Of a stretch of DNA of 64,000 bases, positions 45,381 through 53,308 are shown piece by piece. The DNA is from Bacteroidota bacterium. GTDB taxonomy: Bacteria; Bacteroidota; Bacteroidia; AKYH767-A; 2013-40CM-41-45. Location of the stretch: positions 124,001 through 188,000 of the forward strand of contig JADJFC010000006.1 in assembly GCA_016708785.1 (NCBI GenBank). Reading direction: 5' to 3'. The notes beneath the pieces were generated by a model. The model had not been told where the DNA came from. It searched no databases and saw only the letters and a program-made list of their open reading frames with translations. Each line of letters opens with the position of its first letter. Position 1 is the first letter of the stretch. Made by a program: the position numbers and the translations under genes.

Positions 45381-45489
45381 GAATCCTACTAGGAAATGGC
45401 CTTCTTTCCTGAAATGGTCTAACGGTGCATCGTTAATTAAGTGCAAAAAAGCTATTTATCAAAGATGCTAAATCAAAGATTTCTTCTAT

Positions 45490-45497
45490 TATCTTTG
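45490..45497 (+). promoter_or_regulatory. -7 box for the lipoprotein gene
   Basis: TATCTTTG fits the TAnnTTTG consensus about 45 bp upstream of the ATG at 45542. No clear -33 box was seen. Confidence 0.4.
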
Positions 45498-45541
45498 ACC
45501 TAGATAATATGTCCTTAGAACAATTAACATTATCTATAAAA

Positions 45542-46516
45542 ATGAAATCAACAAAAACCTTTTTAATAGCCCTTCTCTCAGTAGCTACAATTTTATCAAG
45601 TTGCAAGAAAGAGGACAAAGAAGAAAAAGTGGAATTGGATGCCAATGTTGCTCAATTCAATACGGATGCAAATAATTACAAAGCGGAATCTGATCAGGTT
45701 GACAATGACATCAACAATTCACTGAGCGAGATTCCTGCATTTGGAAGAATGTCATCATCGTCGGGCGCTGCGCTTTTATCGAGTCCGCTTTGTGGAGTTG
45801 TAATCGACTCATCACAGATCGCAAGCAAGATCTTATACTACAACTTTGACGGCATAACTCCTTGCTTTAGTCCTTCGAGAACTAGATCAGGTCAGATAAA
45901 AGTAGAGTTGACCAGCGGAACTTATTGGAGCGATGTGAATGCAGAATTAACTTTGACATATATCGATTTTAAAGTCGTGCAATTGAGCAATAATAAATCG
46001 ATAAAGTTCAATGGCGTTAAAACATTGAAAAATATCAATGGCAACAACTGGCTTGGATTTTTACTAAGTACTGCGACATTAAAATATCAAGAACGCGCTT
46101 TGAATATTGATGTGGTATTTGATAATAGCCTTAGTGCGGTATGGAACAGTGCAAGAATCACTGAATGGAGTTTAATTCCTGCGACTGCAAATCCAAATAT
46201 TCCATATGCACATATTGCTTTCAGTGCCATTGGTGATACAAGTTTGAACGGACAAGCGAATGTAGACAGCTGGGGTGTGAATCGTTTTGGAAGTTCATTC
46301 ACTACTTACTATAATTCTTCTGTTGTGTCGAATACATATTGCGGTTTATGGAGATTCAATTCCGGCGAACTGGTACATGCAGTGGATGGGAATACATTTA
46401 CACTGACACTTGGCGTAGACCAAAGTGGAAATCCAACGCCGTATGCATGCGCCTATGGATATAAAGTTGGATGGAATGTGAATGGGACGGCGAATAGTGT
46501 TGTACTGAGCTATTGA
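45542..46516 (+). CDS. hypothetical lipoprotein
   Basis: A 324-residue lipoprotein: the ATG at 45542 gives MKSTKTFLIALLSVATILSSCKKED with a textbook lipobox. After a Lys/Glu-rich linker and an Asp/Asn-rich helix (FNTDANNYKAESDQVDNDINNSL) the body is beta-rich, with GQIKVELTSGTYWSDVNAEL, SIKFNGVKTLKNING and a Gly/Tyr/Asn-rich end. I recognise no family. It is likely exposed on the outer membrane and precedes a T9SS protein on the same strand by 42 bp. Confidence 0.7.
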   Translation: MKSTKTFLIALLSVATILSSCKKEDKEEKVELDANVAQFNTDANNYKAESDQVDNDINNSLSEIPAFGRMSSSSGAALLSSPLCGVVIDSSQIASKILYYNFDGITPCFSPSRTRSGQIKVELTSGTYWSDVNAELTLTYIDFKVVQLSNNKSIKFNGVKTLKNINGNNWLGFLLSTATLKYQERALNIDVVFDNSLSAVWNSARITEWSLIPATANPNIPYAHIAFSAIGDTSLNGQANVDSWGVNRFGSSFTTYYNSSVVSNTYCGLWRFNSGELVHAVDGNTFTLTLGVDQSGNPTPYACAYGYKVGWNVNGTANSVVLSY

Positions 46517-46558
46517 ATTAGTGAAAATATTGTGAATAATAATTAAATATAATTAATA

Positions 46559-48278
46559 ATGAAAGAAATCTACTACTTGCACTTGTATTTGTCGCAACTT
46601 CTGCTGTGGCGCAATTCACTAATGATCCTGCACTCAATTCAATTGTGCGTGACTCTTCCGGGCCGGAGGAAGTTGTTCCAATTTGTGCTTTGAATCCGCA
46701 ATATGGAACGACATACGTAAGTTGGTTCAATCAGAATGGGATGGGATCATATGATTTTAGCATGCAAGCATTAGATAATTTTGGGTATCATGCTTTTCAA
46801 CCATCCAGTTTAACCGTGAGCAATTTTCCGCAGAACTCTGCAATCTTTGTTTACGACACAAAGGTCGACAATACAAACAGTATGGTTTCAGCATTTCAGG
46901 ATGAACGTTCGGGTGTACTGGATGTAGTAGCATATCGTGTAGATCAAAGTGGAAATTTTCAATGGGGAAGTTCAGGAATTAGTCTGAAAGATTCACAGCA
47001 ACAGGCGGTATTGCTCCTAATGTTGGAATACTTCCATCCAATGATGCCGTGATTGCATGGATTGCAGATGGAAGTCCGAAAGACTGGATCTCCATTCGTA
47101 AAATCTCTCCTGCAGGAAATTTCTTATGGGCAAGTCAAATACGAATCATCGATTCAACAGGAGTTGCTTCATTCAGTCGCCCGCAAATTGTTCCAATGCT
47201 TAATGACGATTTCATGATTCTATATGTTCGTCAGACAGGAAGCGGATTACCGGCAAGTGCAATGTATATGCAACGTTACGATGCATCAGGAAATCCTGTG
47301 TGGGCTTCTCCGGTTGCTGTGTCATCGAAGTTGATTGGCTTTGCTGCATATCCTTCTGTTGTGCCTGATGGGAATAACGGAGCATACATCGCTTACTCAT
47401 CAGGAAATCCATCGAACCCTTCAATGAATGATGTCTATGTCCAGCATATCGATGGAAATGGAAATCTATGGAGCGTAGATGGAACTGAAGCCTGCACTTC
47501 AACTCTTACTCATCGGATGTCACCAAAAATTCGTTTTGAAAATGGAATGGCGAATCCAATGGTGCTGATAAAAGAAACGGATGCCGCTCAAGGTAGTTCC
47601 GGTGTCACCATTCAATCGTTTGATGCATCCGGAAATCGTTTGTTAGGTCCTGATGGTTTTGCTGTAACACCAATCACTGCATTGTATGATGAACCATATG
47701 ATATGCGAGCAGAAACTGACGGAATGATCATTCTCTACGCTGAAGGCACATTCGGAAATCAACAGTTGCTCGCAACAAAGGTCAATTTTACCGGCACTTC
47801 AGTATGGACTCCTGCCACGACAGTTGTTTCATCTGTTGTAAGCAATAAATCGAGAGCACAACTTACACCGGTATTTTCCATTATTGATCTATCCAATCAA
47901 ATTGTAGCGGTGTGGGAAGACGACAGACAAGATGTAGGAGTTTATGCACAGAATATCAATTACGATGGGACATTGGGAATTCAGGTGAATATTTCTTCGC
48001 CTGATCGTCAACAATTAAATGCTGTTGTGTTTCCGAATCCGTCCGGATCAAATAGTTTTTTAAAGATCAACTCTACTACTCTTGATGAAGTAACAGCAAC
48101 AATGTATGATGCAACGGGCCGTGTTATTGGAGCTCCTGCATTTCTTTCTCTAACTTCGGGTACAAACGAATTTAAAGTCAATGAAATTTTCCGTCATTCA
48201 AATTTGGCTTCGGGAATTTATTCAATTGATATTAAAGGAGAGAAAACGGCGGGAAGGGTTCAGATGGTTGTGGAGTGA
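46559..48278 (+). CDS. T9SS-sorted secreted protein (two frameshifts)
   Basis: About 573 residues are readable after two single-base restorations: near 46562-46564, giving MKRNLLLALVFVATSAVAQ as signal peptide, and near 46987-46993, joining SLKD to FTATGGIAPNVGILPSND. The body has repeats such as LNPQYGTTYVSWFNQNG, QRYDASGNPVWASPVAVSS, YAEGTFGNQQLLATKV and AVWEDDRQDVGVYAQNINYDG, as in WD40-like or fibronectin-type secreted proteins. The C-terminus (NAVVFPNPSGSNSFLKIN through SGIYSIDIKG to RVQMVVE) is a T9SS type A sorting domain. Its stop overlaps the next start (TGATG). Confidence 0.75.
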
Positions 48279-49212
48279 TGAATCAATTTTAAAAAATCGC
48301 CTGCATGGACTGGGGACTCGGTCACGCAAGTCAAGTGTTCCGCTGATTCGTAATTTGCAGAAGGAAGGACATGAAGTTATTTTAGCTTCGGCGGGACCGG
48401 CATTTGCTTTCTGGAAAAATTATTTTCCGGAGTTGGCTATACTTGAAAAGCCTGCATATAAGATAAGGTATTCAATAAATTTTTCAGTGAATGCTATGCT
48501 GTTTTTTCAGTCACGATCATTTTTGAAAACGATTCGGAATGAAAATAAATGGCTGGAGAAAATTCAGGTGAAATATAAATTCGATGAGGTGTATTCTGAC
48601 AATTGTTATGGTTTATATAATCAGAATTTGCATTCAACCATCATTACTCATCAATTGATGGTAAAATGTCCGAAGGGTTTGCAATTTCTGGAAAAACCAT
48701 TGCACAAAAAGATACTGAGCTATACCAACAAATTTGACAAATGTTTGGTTCCGGATTTCGAAGGAGAAAGTAATTTGTCGGGCGACCTTTCACACAAATA
48801 TCAATTGCCGACGAATGCGACTTTCATTGGTCCATTGAGTCGCTTTGAAAAAAGGGAACCTGTAGAATTTGTAAAGCAATATGAATTCTGTGCTATCTTA
48901 AGCGGACCGGAACCTTTACGGACTGAACTTGAAGAACAATGTATCGACCTTTTCAAAAAGACAGAGAAAAAATGCCTGGTCATCAGAGGGCTTCCTGAAA
49001 AGGATGAATGCATACACGTTGATGGACTCGATATTTACAATCATTTGGGCGATGAAGAGTTCAGGGAGAAGGTTACACAATCAGATAAGATCATTTGCCG
49101 ATCAGGATATTCTACGATCATGGATCTTCATGCATTGAATAAACGGGCGATTTTAATTCCCACGCCGGGACAAACAGAACAGGAATATTTAGCGAAACAC
49201 CATAGTGGATAA
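48278..49212 (+). CDS. glycosyltransferase (GT28-like, frame-broken at the start)
   Basis: The ATG at 48278 overlaps the previous stop. Reading it as MNQFKKIACMDWGLGHASQ needs one T-to-A change (removing an apparent TAA at 48290-48292) and one extra A near 48333-48334. The remainder, PLIRNLQKEGHEVILASAGP onward, is continuous for about 290 residues. DWGLGHA at the N-terminus and RSGYSTIMDLHALNKRAILIPTPGQTEQEYLA at the C-terminus are hallmarks of a GT28-type (MGDG synthase/MurG-like) glycosyltransferase family in Bacteroidota. It ends after LAKHHSG, perhaps 20 residues earlier than usual. The sugar and acceptor are unknown. Confidence 0.65.
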
Positions 49213-49220
49213 AATTCTCA

Positions 49221-49739
49221 CTAGGTATTTATAACAATATTGGAAGTTTTAACTGTATTGCTTTGATGTAAACTTCTATCGTAAATAAAAATTTCATAAT
49301 AAAAAGTATCATTCACTAAGCCAATATCTAACGGAAGCTCTCTTTGAATTTCTCCCTTCAGCGCTTTATTGCTGCCAAGTGGAGTGAGATAAGGAATTCG
49401 TGCACTAAGATCAACTGTATCTACTGTCCAGACATTATTGATCATACGATATGTTTTGACTTTGAAATTTGTGTAATACGGATTGGTAGCATCAGCAGGG
49501 AAATCAAACATCGGGTCATTGAGTCCGGATTCAGGAGAAAAATAACCGATATCGCCATCACCATCCGTAAATCCAATGGTCACTTGCAGATATTGATCTT
49601 TACCATTCGCGTCTTTTACTCCAACGATACTTTTAAAATCGATATTGGGAACCAAAGGATATTCCAATGGTTTTTTGCACGCACTGAATGCAATTGATGA
49701 AATAAGGATTACGGCTATTAACTTTCCGATTGACTTCAT
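49221..49739 (-). CDS. hypothetical lipoprotein
   Basis: The ATG at 49739 gives MKSIGKLIAVILISSIAFSACKKPLEYP, a clear lipoprotein signal; the extra 22 residues up to 49805 are not signal-like. The 172-residue protein contains an acidic FTDGDGDIGYFSPESGLND segment that could bind calcium, and a beta-rich end. I do not recognise a family. It is convergent with the glycosyltransferase (stops 8 bp apart) and divergent from the gamma-carbonic anhydrase gene. Confidence 0.72.
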   Translation of the reverse strand: MKSIGKLIAVILISSIAFSACKKPLEYPLVPNIDFKSIVGVKDANGKDQYLQVTIGFTDGDGDIGYFSPESGLNDPMFDFPADATNPYYTNFKVKTYRMINNVWTVDTVDLSARIPYLTPLGSNKALKGEIQRELPLDIGLVNDTFYYEIFIYDRSLHQSNTVKTSNIVINT

Positions 49740-49829
49740 TGCTATTTTTGAAAGTATAAATTTACAGAATATTTCGTTTATTACTAACGAATTTTCGCAA
49801 ATCATTATTCTACAAATATAGATACTCTT

Positions 49830-50339
49830 ATGGCACTATTGCTTCCGGTCAAAAATGTTAAGCCACAGTTTGGTAAAAATTGCTTTTTAGCGCCTAATTC
49901 AACCGTAGTAGGTGACGTAATTATGGGAAATGAGTGCAGCGTATGGTTCAATGCTGTGATCCGTGGCGACGTTAACAGTATCCGGATCGGTGACAAAGTA
50001 AACATCCAGGACGGGGTCATTGTCCACTGTACCTGCCAGAAAGCTAAAACTACGATCGGCAACAATTGCAGTATCGGTCACAATGCAATAATCCATGGCT
50101 GCCATTTGCACGACAATGTTCTGGTCGGTATGGGTGCGATTGTAATGGACCATGCCATCATCGAATCTTTTTCAATCGTCGCTGCCGGCGCAATTGTTCT
50201 TGAAAATACAATCGTCGAAAGCGGATTTATTTATGCCGGATCACCGGCCAGGAAAATAAAGGCGATTTCAGATGAACAAAGAAAACTTTTGGAACTGTTG
50301 CCGGATCGGTATGTGATGTATTCAGAGTGGTTTAAGTAG
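49830..50339 (+). CDS. gamma-carbonic anhydrase-family protein
   Basis: A 169-residue left-handed beta-helix protein with hexapeptide repeats (VVGDVIMGNECSVWFNAVIRGDVNSIRIG...). The metal-binding region has the expected His residues in VIVHCTCQ, SIGHNAIIHGC, and the Gln/Arg pattern around NIQDGVIVH. Family members are zinc or iron carbonic anhydrases or acyltransferase-like proteins; all metal His residues seem present, so CO2 hydration is likely but not proved. A repeat hairpin follows its stop. Confidence 0.88.
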   Translation: MALLLPVKNVKPQFGKNCFLAPNSTVVGDVIMGNECSVWFNAVIRGDVNSIRIGDKVNIQDGVIVHCTCQKAKTTIGNNCSIGHNAIIHGCHLHDNVLVGMGAIVMDHAIIESFSIVAAGAIVLENTIVESGFIYAGSPARKIKAISDEQRKLLELLPDRYVMYSEWFK

Positions 50340-50352
50340 GTCGGTGGTGCTT

Positions 50353-50418
50353 AGGTCAAGGGTAAAAGGTTATAAAGATGCAACCTTGATCAACAGCTAT
50401 TACCTTTGACCCTTGACC
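50353..50418. terminator. GGTCAAGGG word hairpin after the gamma-carbonic anhydrase gene
   Basis: GGTCAAGGGTAAAAGGTTA (50353-50371) pairs with TTACCTTTGACCCTTGACC (50400-50418) at 18 of 19 positions, loop 28 nt. It begins 13 bp past the stop. Confidence 0.6.
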
Positions 50419-50495
50419 CATTACTGTCCGATAAAACTAATATCATAGGGCAGTAAAAGCTGAAGGTATCTTGATTTTTTTCTTTTTGTTTGCCC

Positions 50496-50566
50496 AAAAA
50501 AAAAAGGTATACTTGTCTTCAATGTGGGTTGACTAAAGTTTTTTTTTTAAAAAAAAAGGGGGGGGG
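50496..50566. repeat. homopolymer cluster A10 / T10-A9-G9
   Basis: A10 (50496-50505) and a contiguous T10-A9-G9 block (50539-50566) lie in the 322-bp gap before murI. This is low-complexity sequence with no coding potential. Confidence 0.8.
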
Positions 50567-50661
50567 AATTGTGGTTAAATTGTTTTGTTTTAACAGACAG
50601 TATTGCCTTTGACTTCGTCAACTCAAATTTTTCCCTAAGAAGAAATGATAGCCACTCCAAT

Positions 50662-51492
50662 TCACTTCCAAAAGTCCACCTTCTCCAAATGAATCTGACT
50701 CTTGAAAAAGAAACGAGTGCTTTCTTCGAATGATTTGGTGAAGTCGGAGACGTAGAAATGGTGTGTTGGACTTTTCTTTTTGCTTAGCAATTTATTTTTC
50801 TTCAACACTTCTTTTACACTGTCGGCTACAACACCTGCTGTATCAATTATATTAACATCATTTGCGTAATACTCTTCAACTTCCTGACGAATGAGTGGGT
50901 AATGTGTACAGGCGAGAATGAGGGCGTCAATTTTCGCAAGTTTACGACTTGACAAATAAGAAGCAATTACTGAACGCGAGATTTTATTGTTGAAAAAACC
51001 TTCTTCTATCATTGGTGCTAAGAGAGGCGTTGCTAACGAAGCAACTTCTTTTTTTGATGCTGCTTTTATTTTCTTTGCATAGATATCGCTTTTGATCGTT
51101 CCTTTTGTTCCGATCACTCCTACTTTGTGGATATTCTTGTTGTGTGTTACAATTTCTACGACAGGACTGATCACATCAACGACAGGAATTTTTCCGCCAA
51201 CAAAGTCTTTCACTGTTTCAAATGCTATAGAGCTGGCAGTATTGCAGGCGATGACAATCATCTTGCAATTTTTCTGCATTAAAAATTGAGCGATACGAAT
51301 TGAATAGTACTTTATTGAGTCCGGAGATTTATCGCCATAGGGCAAATGAGCAGTATCACCGAAATAAACGAGAGATTCATGAGGAAGTACTTTCTGAATT
51401 GCATTGGCAACCGTCAGGCCACCAATACCTGAGTCAAAAACACCAATGGGCTGAGTTGAAAGATCAACTGACTTTTTTTTCTTTACAGGCAT
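50662..51492 (-). CDS. murI: glutamate racemase
   Basis: MurI makes D-glutamate for peptidoglycan. The 276-residue protein has both catalytic cysteines (Cys83 in IVIACNTASSIA and Cys195 in LILACTHYPLI), together with IGVFDSGIGGLTVANAIQ, VYFGDTAHLPYG and KVGVIGTKGTIKS. Length and motifs are normal. It is transcribed toward the gamma-carbonic anhydrase gene, with low-complexity sequence between them. Confidence 0.95.
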   Translation of the reverse strand: MPVKKKKSVDLSTQPIGVFDSGIGGLTVANAIQKVLPHESLVYFGDTAHLPYGDKSPDSIKYYSIRIAQFLMQKNCKMIVIACNTASSIAFETVKDFVGGKIPVVDVISPVVEIVTHNKNIHKVGVIGTKGTIKSDIYAKKIKAASKKEVASLATPLLAPMIEEGFFNNKISRSVIASYLSSRKLAKIDALILACTHYPLIRQEVEEYYANDVNIIDTAGVVADSVKEVLKKNKLLSKKKSPTHHFYVSDFTKSFEESTRFFFKSQIHLEKVDFWK

Positions 51493-51548
51493 AGGCTTCG
51501 AAATTACAGGAAGGTTTACAAAGAACTCACATTACCGGAAAATATTTT

Positions 51549-52163
51549 TCAACGTAGTTTTTTCATTTCTTCGGCGATTAGCTTCGAGTCATAAGCCTCC
51601 AGTTTTTCAAGTTCTGAAATCACCCGGCTAAAGTCTTCATCGTTACGATTCTGGCTTAGCTTCCATTTTCCTTTAATTTCCGTCACTTCGATCGCAAATC
51701 CGATGATACCTTTCATCTGAGCTTTCACCATTTCAGGAGGCATTGTTGAAACATCCTGAGGCTTTGCCATTCCAATTTCGTGGTGAGCAGTCAGCCTGGA
51801 AAGGTGTTTATATAGATCCTCATCGCTACTTACCATTAGTTTTCCCGAAAGATGAACGGCAATGTAATTCCAAGTAGGAACGTTTGCATGATTATACCAG
51901 CCGGAAGAAACATAAGCATGTGGTCCGCTAAAAATCGCCAACACCTCTACTCCATTCTTAAAACTTTTTGCCTGTAAATTTGCTCTGGAAAGATGTCCAT
52001 GCAAGAACCACTTTCCGGTTTCATCAATTGTAAGTTCCAAAGGAAGATGTGTTCCCCATGGCTTTCCATCTACTATTGAAGTCAAAATGGCGAATGAATT
52101 TTTATGAATAAATTCAGCGATTGCTTTAGTGTCTGTGTTTTCGAAGTTCTTTGGCAAGTACAT
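51549..52163 (-). CDS. FMN-binding PaiB-type protein
   Basis: A 204-residue split-barrel flavin-binding protein of the PaiB family: MYLPKNFENTDTKAIAEFIHKNSFAILTSI, GTHLPLELTIDE, WFLHGHLSRANLQAK, AIFSGPHAYVSSGWY and PTWNYIAVHLSGKL. PaiB was named as a negative transcriptional regulator in Bacillus, but the fold points to FMN binding. It lies 28 bp downstream of oxyR on the same strand, which suggests joint expression under oxidative stress. Confidence 0.88.
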   Translation of the reverse strand: MYLPKNFENTDTKAIAEFIHKNSFAILTSIVDGKPWGTHLPLELTIDETGKWFLHGHLSRANLQAKSFKNGVEVLAIFSGPHAYVSSGWYNHANVPTWNYIAVHLSGKLMVSSDEDLYKHLSRLTAHHEIGMAKPQDVSTMPPEMVKAQMKGIIGFAIEVTEIKGKWKLSQNRNDEDFSRVISELEKLEAYDSKLIAEEMKKLR

Positions 52164-52191
52164 CCTGTAAATATATGGTTAATCTAAATTT

Positions 52192-53130
52192 TTAATTAAA
52201 AACCGCTACAACATCCGTCTTCTTCGAACTGACTTCGAATGGTAAATTGGAAGTGATCAGATCACTGAGCTGTTGGATAAGTTTTTTTCTTGGATACGAA
52301 TCAACTGTAACCAATGAAATTTCGCGGACAGGTTTTGGATTGGCGAATTCATGGAGCTTTGATTTTTGTTTTGTTGTCATTGTTAAAGTTGACAGACGCG
52401 GCACAATTGTAATGCCTTCGAGTTTGTCGACAAGCTGAATGAGCGTTTCTATACTTCCTGCCTCATAAAGTAAATTACTTTTCGTTGCCTCCATTTTTTT
52501 CAATTCACACAAATTAAAAACCTGATTGCGCATGCAATGCCCTTCTTCCAAGAGCCATAGATGATTAATATTCAAATCTCCCGGCAAAACGTATTTCTTT
52601 TTAGGAAGCAATTCGCTTTTTGATGCGTAGACATAAAACTCTTCATTGAAAAGTTTATGTTCTGTCAATCCGTTTTCCATTAATGGCGTCGCTAATAGAG
52701 CAGCATCAATTTCGCGACGCTTTAGTTTTGGTATAATCTCCTCCGTTGTCATTTCTTTCATGTGAACAGAAAGCAGCGGAAATTTGGCAGTAAATTGTTT
52801 TATGAATAATGGAATTAAATAGGGCGCTAACGTTGGAATAATAGCAATGTGAAATTCCCCGGCAATTTCGCCCTGCAATTCCTTTGCATAGCCTTTCATT
52901 CGATCTAAATCTCCCAAAACAGTCTTCGCATGAATGATCAACTGCTCCCCTTCTTTTGTCGGGACAACAGGCTGGCGGCTGCGGTCGAAGATCTTCACTC
53001 CCAACTCTTCTTCCAGCTTTTGGATCATCATACTTAATGTTGGCTGGGTGACAAAGCACTTTTCGGCGGCTTTGGCAAAATGACGTGCCGAATCGACGGC
53101 AACGATGTATTCAAGTTGGACCAGGTTCAT
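52192..53130 (-). CDS. oxyR: LysR-type peroxide sensor OxyR
   Basis: A 312-residue LysR regulator has an N-terminal helix-turn-helix (QLEYIVAVDSARHFAKAAEKCFVTQPTLSMMIQKLE). The redox cysteines of OxyR are at Cys199 and Cys208 (LLEEGHCMRNQVFNLCEL), the same numbers as in E. coli, so disulfide switching by H2O2 is expected. It is divergent from katG with a 178-bp gap and an OxyR-type palindrome across its own start codon, implying autoregulation. paiB follows. Confidence 0.94.
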   Translation of the reverse strand: MNLVQLEYIVAVDSARHFAKAAEKCFVTQPTLSMMIQKLEEELGVKIFDRSRQPVVPTKEGEQLIIHAKTVLGDLDRMKGYAKELQGEIAGEFHIAIIPTLAPYLIPLFIKQFTAKFPLLSVHMKEMTTEEIIPKLKRREIDAALLATPLMENGLTEHKLFNEEFYVYASKSELLPKKKYVLPGDLNINHLWLLEEGHCMRNQVFNLCELKKMEATKSNLLYEAGSIETLIQLVDKLEGITIVPRLSTLTMTTKQKSKLHEFANPKPVREISLVTVDSYPRKKLIQQLSDLITSNLPFEVSSKKTDVVAVFN

Positions 53131-53153
53131 AGATAGTATCTATGCAAATATAG
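53128..53153. promoter_or_regulatory. OxyR-type operator overlapping the oxyR start and -7 box
   Basis: The perfect 17-bp palindrome CATAGATAGTATCTATG (53128-53144) contains ATAG-N7-CTAT with T and A at the conserved internal positions of the E. coli OxyR site. A further ATAG begins at 53150, 21 bp from the first (the consensus predicts 22). A TATATTTG -7 box for oxyR (53152-53145, minus) overlaps it, so bound OxyR would repress its own gene and may activate katG. Confidence 0.6.
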
Positions 53154-53308
53154 AAACAATCAGTTTCATTGATACACTTATTTTAGCAATATTTGTGTCA
53201 AATATCATTTTAAAGATTGCGACTAAAATGTAAATTGTGAACCATTACATTTAATTGACAAGAACTCGAAATCACCGAAATAATTAATCAAAATAAAAAT
53301 AGATAACT

